Source: DASYTH01 sp035942955
GTDB lineage: Bacteria; Actinomycetota; Actinomycetes; Mycobacteriales; Pseudonocardiaceae
Length of the DNA: 59,920 nucleotides
Direction: 5' to 3'
Assembly: GCF_035942955.1 (NCBI RefSeq)
Contig: NZ_DASZCQ010000040.1
Span: 1 to 59,920 of the forward strand
Both the position numbers and the translations under genes were made by a program. Positions 17,525-24,486 of this stretch are shown here, piece by piece. A model generated the notes under the pieces. It was given only the letters and a program-made list of their open reading frames with translations. It had not been told where the DNA came from and did no database searches. Every line of letters begins with the position of its first letter. The first letter of the stretch is position 1.

Positions 17525-17655
17525 TAATCAGTCGGGGCCGCCGGGTGCTCGACGACCTGCTCAGCGCCGCCAGCCGGAACGCGAACGGCCGGCACGACGA
17601 CGCCGTGACGGCCGGCGCTACGATGCGTGCGCTGAGTAGCGGCGAGGAGCGCGGA

Positions 17656-18459
17656 ATGGAATTACCGGACTGGGTGCCGGAAGGCATCGACGTGACCGTC
17701 CCCAACGCGGCGCGGATGTACGACTACGCGCTGGGCGGCTTTCACAATTTCGCGGTCGACCGGGAGAACGTCGAGCGGGTCGAACAGATGATGCCCGGAG
17801 CGCGCCGGGTCGCCCACGCCAACCGCGCATTTCTCGGCCGGGCGGTGCGGTGGCTGGTCAAGGCCGGGATCACCCAGTTCCTGGATATCGGCTCGGGCAT
17901 ACCGACCCTGGGCAACGTGCACGAGATCGCGCTGCGGGCCGCACCGGAGGCCCGCGTGATGTACGTGGACATCGATCCGGTCGCGGTCGCGCACAGCAGG
18001 GCGATGCTTGCGGAGTACCCGCGCGTCGAGGTGGTGGAGGCGGACATCCGCCGTCCCGCCGACATCCTCAACCACCCGGACGTGACGGAGCTGCTGGACT
18101 TCGCCGAGCCGGTTGCGGTGCTCCTGGTGGCGGTGCTGCACTTTCTCCCCGACGCCGACGACCCGGGCGGCATCCTGGCCCAGCTGCGCGACGCCACCGT
18201 GCGCGGCAGCTACATCGTGCTGTCGCACGGCACGCCGGTGCCGGAGCTCGACGAGGAGATCGATTCCCTGCACAAGGTGTACAAGCGGACCCCGACCCCG
18301 CTGCACCTGCGCACGGCGGAGCAGGTCGCGGACCTGCTGGACGGCTTGGAGCTGGTCGAACCGGGCATCGTGCCGATCTCCGACTGGCATCCCGACCCGG
18401 ACGAGGTGGACGCCGAACCTCGACCGGAAATGCTGGCCGCCGTCGCACACAAGCCCTGA
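17656..18459 (+). CDS. DUF574 family S-adenosylmethionine-dependent methyltransferase
   Basis: 267 residues. The signatures VPNAARMYDYALGGFHNFAVDR at the N terminus and FLDIGSGIPT.GNVHE (SAM-binding loop) with YVDIDPVAVAHSR are diagnostic for the PF04672 family, very abundant in actinomycetes. Substrates are unknown for nearly all members. ATG 17656 is preceded by GAGGAG with 9-base spacing; the open frame upstream of it lacks family similarity. It follows the cyclase-like gene by 131 bases, with a possible -10 box TACGAT near 17619, so it is probably a separate unit. Confidence 0.88.
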   Translation: MELPDWVPEGIDVTVPNAARMYDYALGGFHNFAVDRENVERVEQMMPGARRVAHANRAFLGRAVRWLVKAGITQFLDIGSGIPTLGNVHEIALRAAPEARVMYVDIDPVAVAHSRAMLAEYPRVEVVEADIRRPADILNHPDVTELLDFAEPVAVLLVAVLHFLPDADDPGGILAQLRDATVRGSYIVLSHGTPVPELDEEIDSLHKVYKRTPTPLHLRTAEQVADLLDGLELVEPGIVPISDWHPDPDEVDAEPRPEMLAAVAHKP

Positions 18460-18564
18460 TCACGCGGGCGGCACGGCGTCCTCCTAGCCTCCAGACCCGT
18501 CAAGACCACATAATTGACCTCGTCAGCTGGGGGCCGGAGCAGCCCTGTGAGGTCATCAGGCCAG

Positions 18565-20433
18565 ATGAGTGAACCGACAGGGCCACACCACGAGGCCCAG
18601 CGCGATACGGCTGGTCACCAGGACGCCGTCGCCGGAGAGCACGGCCACCTGGTGCGGACCTGGCTCAAGGCGGTGGTGCAGACCGCCTTCGTGCCGGGCG
18701 GTTCCGAGGAGATCAAGACCGTCCTCGACGATTCGCTGCGTCAGCTGGCCGCGGCGCTGGACGCGGATCCGTTCGACGCCGGGGTGGGGTACCGGGTCGG
18801 CGCCGGGCTGGTCGCCGCCCAGATCTCCTCGCCGGAGGCGCTCGGCGCCACCCTCACGCTGCTCGGCGAGCGGCTCGTCGCCGCGCTCGGCCCGACCCAC
18901 CGGGAGGTGCCGGCCCGGTTGCCCGCGCTGCTCGGCCAGCTCGCCGCCGGTTACACCGAGTCGATGCGCAGGGTCGCGCTCGCCGCGGCCGAGGACATCA
19001 ACCGGGCCGAGCGGGTGGCCTGGCGCGACCGGCAGAAGATGCTCCAGCTCCGGCTGCAGCGCGCCCTGCTGTGCGAGCAGCTGACCGGCCTGCCCAACCG
19101 TGCCCGGCTCACCAGCTGGCTCAGCGAGGTGATGACCGACTCGCCGAACGGCGCCCGGCTGGGCATGTGTCTGATCAACCTGGACCGCTTCAAGGCGGTC
19201 AACGACAACCTCGGGCACGACAACGGGGACCGGCTGCTGCGGGCCGTCGCGCGCCGGCTGCGCGCGATCGCCAACCGGTCCGGAGATTTCCTGGCTCACC
19301 TCGGCCGGGACGAGTTCGCCATCGTGGTCAAGAACACCACCGGCACGGACGACGTGGCCAAGGTGGCCGACCACGTGCTGCGCGCGCTGCGCGAGCCGGT
19401 CAACCTCAACGGGCATCGCCTGGCGATCTCGGCCAGCGCCGGCATCGTGGAGCACGCGGCCGGCGACATCGATCCCGAGGAGCTGTTACGCACCGCCGAG
19501 ATCACCCTGGGCTGGGCCAAGAACCACTACCGCGGCCGGTGGACCACCTTCGACCCGGGCAGCTACGCCAGCGAGGTGCACCGGCACGCGATGACCGCGG
19601 CCATGCCGGCGGCGCTGGCCCGCGGCGAGTTCACCGTGGCCTACCAGCCCCTTGTCCGGCTCGCCGACCGGCGCATCGTCGGCGTCGAGGCGCTTGCCCG
19701 CTGGCAGCACCCGATCCACGGGCTGATCGGCCCGGCCCATTTCATCCCGCTCGCCGAGAGCACCGGGCTGATCACGCAGCTCGGCCTGTTCCTGCTGGAG
19801 CAGGCCTGCCGGCAGGCGGTCGTCTGGCAGCGCGAGCACGACCCGATCCTGATCAGCGTCAACCTCTCGGTCGCCCAGCTCCGCGATCCGGACCTGCCGG
19901 CCGCCATCATGGCCACGCTCGGCCGCACCGGTCTGCGCCCGCACCGGCTGCAACTGGAGATCACCGAGAGCGCGATCGTCGACACCGGCGACACCGCCGC
20001 GCACAGCCTGCGCGTCCTCGCCCGCTCCGGCATCCAGCTCGCCATCGACGACTTCGGCACCGGCTACTCGTCCCTGGCCTACCTCGCCGACCTGCCGGTG
20101 CACGCCGTCAAGCTCGCCCCGAACTTCCTGCAGGGCATCGACGACCCGAGCACCGGCCACTCCAACAGCACGATCCTGCCGGCCCTGATCTCCCTGAGCC
20201 ACGACCTCGACCTGACGGTGACCGCGGAGGGCATCGAGACACCCGCCCAGGCCCACCGGCTGACCACCCTCGGCTGCGACCTCGGCCAGGGCTTCCACCT
20301 CGGCCGCCCGACCACCGCCGAGCACATCAGCATCCAGCTCGCCCGCAACCCACCCGACAACCGGCCCGCCACCGGTGTGCTCCACCAACTCCCCGAACCG
20401 GCCGACACCCAACCGGGCGACACGCCGGCCTAG
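18565..20433 (+). CDS. GGDEF-EAL protein (cyclic di-GMP turnover)
   Basis: 622 residues. An uncharacterised helical N-terminal domain (about 1 to 165) is followed by a GGDEF domain (about 170 to 335) and an EAL domain (about 350 to 600). The GGDEF signature reads G247-R-D-E-F: the second Gly is Arg, so cyclase activity is doubtful. The EAL side keeps E375-A-L, NLS, EITES, DDFGTGYSSL, AEGIET and QGF, so it should hydrolyse c-di-GMP, perhaps with the GGDEF part binding GTP as regulator. No membrane segment is present. ATG 18565 is chosen over the in-frame TTG 18514 and GTG 18547. Confidence 0.88.
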   Translation: MSEPTGPHHEAQRDTAGHQDAVAGEHGHLVRTWLKAVVQTAFVPGGSEEIKTVLDDSLRQLAAALDADPFDAGVGYRVGAGLVAAQISSPEALGATLTLLGERLVAALGPTHREVPARLPALLGQLAAGYTESMRRVALAAAEDINRAERVAWRDRQKMLQLRLQRALLCEQLTGLPNRARLTSWLSEVMTDSPNGARLGMCLINLDRFKAVNDNLGHDNGDRLLRAVARRLRAIANRSGDFLAHLGRDEFAIVVKNTTGTDDVAKVADHVLRALREPVNLNGHRLAISASAGIVEHAAGDIDPEELLRTAEITLGWAKNHYRGRWTTFDPGSYASEVHRHAMTAAMPAALARGEFTVAYQPLVRLADRRIVGVEALARWQHPIHGLIGPAHFIPLAESTGLITQLGLFLLEQACRQAVVWQREHDPILISVNLSVAQLRDPDLPAAIMATLGRTGLRPHRLQLEITESAIVDTGDTAAHSLRVLARSGIQLAIDDFGTGYSSLAYLADLPVHAVKLAPNFLQGIDDPSTGHSNSTILPALISLSHDLDLTVTAEGIETPAQAHRLTTLGCDLGQGFHLGRPTTAEHISIQLARNPPDNRPATGVLHQLPEPADTQPGDTPA

Positions 20434-20556
20434 GTCACGAGGCCGCGGGCAGGCGGGGGCGGAGCAGGGACAGGTCGACGGCGTCGGCCATGGCCTCGGC
20501 GCCGGCCCAGCGGCACAGCCAGCCGGTGGCGCAGTCGCATGAGCCACCTCCCTGGA

Positions 20557-22527
20557 TTACCTGGCGCGGACGTTGTCGATGTCATACGAGCCGGGGTTGA
20601 GGAATAGGTACAAGACCCGCACGTCGCCCAGAACCTCGCTGCCACACGAGAAATCACTCAGCAGATCGACGGTGATGGTCGTGGTGGTGTCGGGCTGGAT
20701 GAACGGGAACGAGCTCTGGCACCAGGTGAACGACGGACCGGTCTGCATGGCCAGCGCGACGGGGGTGCCGTTCGCCCCGGTGCGCAGCTCGTAGACGATC
20801 TGCGACTTGGCGGACAGGTTGAGCGGCTCGGCGAACGTGACGCCGAACCAGTGCCCGGCGGTGACGTCCAGGTGCAGGCCGAACGAGCCCTGGGGGTGGA
20901 AGTCGGCGGTCTGGCTGACCACCCCGGCGTCGGGCAGCCAGTTGCCCGGCGCCCAGCCCTCGGTGCCGGTCTCGAACGTCGCCAGCGGAATGTCCGCCGA
21001 GGGATCCGGCTTCACCGTCACGATCAGATCGGCCACATTGGACACTCGGCCCGCCGCGTCCCGAATGGTGTACCGAGCGACCGCCTTGCCGACGAATCCG
21101 TCGGCCGGCGTGAACGTGACGACACCCGAACCGTCCACTGTGAACACTCCACCGGGCACGGTCACCGTGGCCTGCCGGCCCGCCGCGGCGGGATCCAAGT
21201 CGACTGTCGCCGGCTTGAGGTAGGTGCGGTAGGCGACGTCGTTCGACGCGGGGATGAGCGTCGCCGGCCGGTTGAACTCCACCACCGCGCCGTCGTGATC
21301 GGCGACCGGTGGCCGGGAGCGCTGCGCGCCGGTCAGCTCCTCGCCGGCGTTGGTCAGCGTCTGGCAGACCGGGGTCGGGCAGTACACGGTGAACCCGTCG
21401 AAGTCCGGGTAGAGCGTGCCGTCGTCCTGCACGCCGGACAGGATCCAGTACAGCCAGCCGTCGCCGCCCTCCTGGTCGAACAGGTCGGTCCAGGCCTTGT
21501 AGACGGTGTTGCGGGTGGCCTTGTCCAGCCAGCCGAACTCGCCCCAGAACGCCGGTTTGCCGACCCGGTCGGCCTCCCGGACGTGCCGGCGGATCCAGTC
21601 GAAGGTCCACGGGAGGTCCTTGCCCCAGGCCGCCGGGTAGATGTGGAACGACATCATGTCGATCGCCGGCAGCCGGGCGAACGCGATCGTGTCCACGCCC
21701 TCGCCGCAGGTGCGGGTCCAGTCCTCGTGCGCCGGGTCGTCGCAGAAGAAGCCCTCGTCGCCGACGCCGACCAGGTGGTTCGGGTCCACCGTCTTGATGT
21801 GCCGGCTGATCTGGTCGGCCCAGCTCGTCAGGGTGGCGGTGGTGCAGTTCGGCGAGCGCGGGTAGGCGCCGGCGGACAGGCACCTCGGCTCGTTGCCGAG
21901 CTCCCACGCCATGACCGTCGGATCGTCCCTGTACGCCACGCCGGTCAGCGAGTTGACCCGGTTGAGCACGTGGCTGATCCAGTCCTGGTACCAGCCGCGG
22001 ATCACCGGGTTGGTGTAGAAGTCGTCGTGGAACTGCCCGCCGGCCCAGCGCACGTACTGGTCCATGCCGCCGAAGTCGTTCCAGTTGTTGGTCAGCGGAA
22101 TGACCAGCCTGATCCCGTGCCGCCGGGCCGAGGCGAGCACGTAGTCCAGCTTCTGCAGCCCGTCCGGGCCGTCGTTGTAGGCCGGCGAGTCCCCGTCCCA
22201 GTACTGGAAGTAGACGCCCTCCTGCTTGCCGCGCACCGAGTTGGACCCGTCCTGGTTGCCGATGTCGAGGAAGCCCCAGGTGCGCAGCACGGTGAACCCC
22301 GCGGCCCTTGCGTCGGCGAACACGTCGTCGACCATCAGCGGCGACTTGTACATCAGGTAGTAGTTGTTGGAGCCGGCGAACCGGAAGGGCTTGCCGTCGA
22401 GCCGGAAGTCCTTGCCGTGCCTGGTGACGAAGCCGGCTCCGGCCTCGGGTTCGGCGGCCACCGGAGCGGCTCCGCCGGCGGCCAGCAGGGTCACCGCGGC
22501 CAGCGCCGTGGCGATGCGCATCCTCAT
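20557..22527 (-). CDS. Secreted GH5 family endo-beta-mannanase with C-terminal binding module
   Basis: 656 residues. A Sec leader is followed by a GH5 barrel (about 30 to 390): FRFAGSNNYYLMYKS start, acid/base Glu in MAWELGNEPRC, nucleophile Glu in PAFWGEFGW, as in bacterial and fungal beta-1,4-mannanases. An Ig-like domain (PATVDLDPAA to TVKPD) leads to a C-terminal jelly-roll module beginning FETGTEGWAPGNW and ending DVRVLYLFLNPGSYDIDNVRAR, probably a mannan-binding CBM. ATG 22527 begins the leader. The promoter region carries inverted and direct repeats (see 22539-22590), suggesting substrate-controlled expression. It stands alone, with no transporter beside it. Confidence 0.87.
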   Translation of the reverse strand: MRMRIATALAAVTLLAAGGAAPVAAEPEAGAGFVTRHGKDFRLDGKPFRFAGSNNYYLMYKSPLMVDDVFADARAAGFTVLRTWGFLDIGNQDGSNSVRGKQEGVYFQYWDGDSPAYNDGPDGLQKLDYVLASARRHGIRLVIPLTNNWNDFGGMDQYVRWAGGQFHDDFYTNPVIRGWYQDWISHVLNRVNSLTGVAYRDDPTVMAWELGNEPRCLSAGAYPRSPNCTTATLTSWADQISRHIKTVDPNHLVGVGDEGFFCDDPAHEDWTRTCGEGVDTIAFARLPAIDMMSFHIYPAAWGKDLPWTFDWIRRHVREADRVGKPAFWGEFGWLDKATRNTVYKAWTDLFDQEGGDGWLYWILSGVQDDGTLYPDFDGFTVYCPTPVCQTLTNAGEELTGAQRSRPPVADHDGAVVEFNRPATLIPASNDVAYRTYLKPATVDLDPAAAGRQATVTVPGGVFTVDGSGVVTFTPADGFVGKAVARYTIRDAAGRVSNVADLIVTVKPDPSADIPLATFETGTEGWAPGNWLPDAGVVSQTADFHPQGSFGLHLDVTAGHWFGVTFAEPLNLSAKSQIVYELRTGANGTPVALAMQTGPSFTWCQSSFPFIQPDTTTTITVDLLSDFSCGSEVLGDVRVLYLFLNPGSYDIDNVRAR

Positions 22528-22538
22528 CGTCGCGCTCG

Positions 22539-22590
22539 CTTACTCTTACTGAACCGGATAAGTAAGTCGACCCTAGTTCGACCCGAACTA
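22539..22590. promoter_or_regulatory. Repeat-rich control region of the GH5 gene
   Basis: CTTACT occurs twice in tandem (22539-22550) and faces AGTAAG at 22561-22566, giving an inverted repeat with a 10-base centre. Eight bases on, TAGTTCG-ACC-CGAACTA (22574-22590) is a perfect 7-bp-arm palindrome. Both lie within 65 bases of the GH5 start. The regulator is unknown. Confidence 0.5.
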
Positions 22591-22653
22591 TCCAGTCAAT
22601 GGACCGAATAGCGGCAGCCGAACCGATTCATCACTCCGGCTGCCTGTCCGACG

Positions 22654-23247
22654 TCAGCCCGTCGGCCGGATCGTCAACCGGGCGATCAGCCCGAGCGACA
22701 GCGGCCCCGTCCGGACGACCTCCTTCCCAACGTCGCACCGCGGCGACACGGCGCGGGCGGCGGCTTCGGCCCTGCGCAGCGCGAACCGGATGTCGTAGAT
22801 CCAGATCTGCCCGGTGGGCTTGACCACGCGCCGCAGCTCCCGGATCCCGCCCCCGACGTCGGCCCAGTGGTGCTGGCTCAGCGTCGACACGATCAGGTCG
22901 AACGTGCCGTCCGGATAGCTCAGGTCGGCGACGTCGGACACGGTGAAGCCGACCCGGTCCCGCACGCCGGCGTCGACCGCCAGCCGCCGGGCATGCTCGA
23001 TCATCTCCCCGGACAGGTCGATGCCCTCGACGCGCAACCCCGGCCGGGCGGCGGCGATCGCCAGCGGCACCCGCCCCGGCCCGGTCCCGGCGTCGAGCAC
23101 CCGGGCGCCGTCGGCCAACCCGGCGGCGGCCACGTCGGCGACCACCCGCGCGTGCAGGCGGCGAGCCCGCCGGGCGAGCCGGTCATAGGCGGCCGGGTGG
23201 CGGAAGGCGCCCGCCTTGTGCGCCCGCGCATGGTGCAGAGACGGCAT
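22654..23247 (-). CDS. Class I SAM-dependent methyltransferase (methyltransferase_11 type)
   Basis: 197 residues. Motif I VLDAGTGPGRVPLAIA, motif II region VEGIDLSGEMIEHAR, and FTVSDVADLSYPDGTFDLIVSTLSQHHW (motif IV) define a small-molecule-type methyltransferase of the UbiE/methyltransferase_11 group. ATG 23247 has AAGGGG about 7 bases upstream. The gene is divergent from a MarR regulator, with two matching operator palindromes between them, so the regulator probably represses it. The ligand and methylation substrate are unknown; a detoxification role is possible (inference). Confidence 0.85.
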   Translation of the reverse strand: MPSLHHARAHKAGAFRHPAAYDRLARRARRLHARVVADVAAAGLADGARVLDAGTGPGRVPLAIAAARPGLRVEGIDLSGEMIEHARRLAVDAGVRDRVGFTVSDVADLSYPDGTFDLIVSTLSQHHWADVGGGIRELRRVVKPTGQIWIYDIRFALRRAEAAARAVSPRCDVGKEVVRTGPLSLGLIARLTIRPTG

Positions 23248-23263
23248 GTCGCAACCCCTTCGT

Positions 23264-23280
23264 AGTTGTACGATACAACT
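23264..23280. promoter_or_regulatory. MarR-type operator, copy 1
   Basis: AGTTGTA-CGA-TACAACT is a perfect 17-bp inverted repeat located 17 bases upstream of the methyltransferase start. Size and symmetry fit MarR dimers. A near-identical copy lies 41 bases to the right. Confidence 0.75.
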
Positions 23281-23304
23281 CTGGCGACCGATGATAGGAC
23301 GGAT

Positions 23305-23321
23305 AGTTGTACGACACAACT
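23305..23321. promoter_or_regulatory. MarR-type operator, copy 2
   Basis: AGTTGT-ACGAC-ACAACT is a 17-bp inverted repeat directly abutting the GTG start of the MarR gene at 23322. It differs from copy 1 at only one position (T to C at base 11). Placement at the start codon suggests autorepression, and possibly a leaderless or near-leaderless transcript. Confidence 0.75.
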
Positions 23322-23783
23322 GTGGACTCCGGGACCTTCCCGGACGACTGGCTGCGCCGGCTCCTCCGCGCGCTGGTCCGCGCCGGCGGCCTGCTCGAAT
23401 CCCACGAGCACGGCGGCGTGCGCCTGTCCCTTTCGGAGCTGTTCGCCCTCGCCGAGCTGGCCGACGCGGGCCCACTGTCCCAACAGGAGCTTGCCGACCG
23501 CCTCGGCCTCGAGAAGAGCACGGTCAGCCGCCTTGCCGCCGCCCTGGAACGGCGCGAATGGCTGTCCCGCGAGCGCGACGCGACCAACCGCCGCTACTAC
23601 CGCCTGCGCCTCACCCCACGCGGCCGGGGCATCGCAAGGCGCATCGCCCAGCACTTCCACACCTACCACGCCGAGCTGTTCGAGACCATGACCCCCGCCG
23701 AGCAGGACGGCCTCAAGCTCGGCCTTGCCGGCCTCATCCGCGCCCTCGAGACAACCAGGCATTCGATTCGACCCCGGCACTGA
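23322..23783 (+). CDS. MarR-family transcriptional regulator
   Basis: 153 residues from GTG 23322. The winged helix-turn-helix is clear: LSQQELADRLGLEKSTVSRLAAALERREWLSRERDATNRRYYRLRLTPRG, flanked by dimerisation helices. An in-frame TTG at 23307 lies inside the operator palindrome and is less likely to be the start. Two 17-bp palindromes in the divergent promoter are its probable binding sites, making the methyltransferase its likely target. Convergent with kdpE, 19 bases apart. Confidence 0.87.
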   Translation: MDSGTFPDDWLRRLLRALVRAGGLLESHEHGGVRLSLSELFALAELADAGPLSQQELADRLGLEKSTVSRLAAALERREWLSRERDATNRRYYRLRLTPRGRGIARRIAQHFHTYHAELFETMTPAEQDGLKLGLAGLIRALETTRHSIRPRH

Positions 23784-23802
23784 CTCCGGCCGCACACCGC
23801 GA

Positions 23803-24486
23803 TCAGAGCTCGAAGCGGTACCCCATGCCGGCCTCGGTGATCAGATAGCGGGGCCGGGACGGATCGGGCTCGAGCTTGCGCCGCAGCTGTCCCAAGTAGA
23901 CACGCAGGTAGTGGGTCTGCGTGTCGTAGCCCGGCCCCCACACCTCGCGCAGCAGCTGCTTCTGCGGCACGAGCTTGCCGCGGTTGCGGACCAGGGTCTC
24001 CAGGATGCCCCACTGCGTGGGCGTGAGGTGGACCTCGGCGCCGTCGCGGTGCACCTTCTTGGCCGCCAGATCCACGGTGAAGTGCTCGGTTTCGACGACG
24101 GCGTCGCCGTCCGCGGGCGCGAGCTCGGTCGCCCTGCGCACGGCGGCGCGCAGGCGGGCGAGGAGCTCGTCCATGCCGAAGGGTTTGGTGACGTAGTCGT
24201 CGGCGCCAGCGTCGAGGGCGGTGACCTTGTCCGCCGAGTCACCCAGGGCGGACAGCACGATGATCGGCACGCCGCTCCAGCCGCGGACGCGTTCGATCAC
24301 GGTGGTGCCGTGGATGTCGGGCAGGCCGAGGTCGAGGATGATCACGTCGGGCTTGGCCTCGGCGGCGGCGCGCACGGCGGTGGCGCCGTCCACGGCGGTG
24401 ATCACCCGGTAGCCGCGGGCGGTGAGGTTGATCCGCAGGGTACGCAGGATCTGGGGTTCGTCGTCAACGATCAGCACCGTGTTCAT
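23803..24486 (-). CDS. kdpE: OmpR-type response regulator KdpE
   Basis: 227 residues. The receiver domain has DDEPQ, the phosphoacceptor in DVIILDLGLPD and Lys in VTKPFG. The winged helix domain ends KLEPDPSRPRYLITEAGMGYRFEL, typical of KdpE. It overlaps kdpD by 4 bases. In the usual arrangement it activates kdpFABC, the high-affinity potassium pump, under low potassium or turgor, but here those genes are missing next door apart from a kdpC scar. Confidence 0.9.
   Translation of the reverse strand: MNTVLIVDDEPQILRTLRINLTARGYRVITAVDGATAVRAAAEAKPDVIILDLGLPDIHGTTVIERVRGWSGVPIIVLSALGDSADKVTALDAGADDYVTKPFGMDELLARLRAAVRRATELAPADGDAVVETEHFTVDLAAKKVHRDGAEVHLTPTQWGILETLVRNRGKLVPQKQLLREVWGPGYDTQTHYLRVYLGQLRRKLEPDPSRPRYLITEAGMGYRFEL

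Noticed and set aside
18514..18564. Earlier starts TTG 18514 and GTG 18547 for the GGDEF-EAL gene
   Set aside because: They add only a Ser/Gly-rich stretch without similarity; ATG 18565 suits the typical polar start. GTG 18547 cannot be fully excluded.
20430..20556. A cysteine-containing minus-strand reading (CDCATGWLCRW, then AGAEAMADAVDLSLLRPRL) considered as a peptide natural-product precursor
   Set aside because: There is no start codon in that frame after the GH5 stop, and no modification enzyme gene is adjacent. It may be a remnant of a lost gene, but I cannot support a feature.
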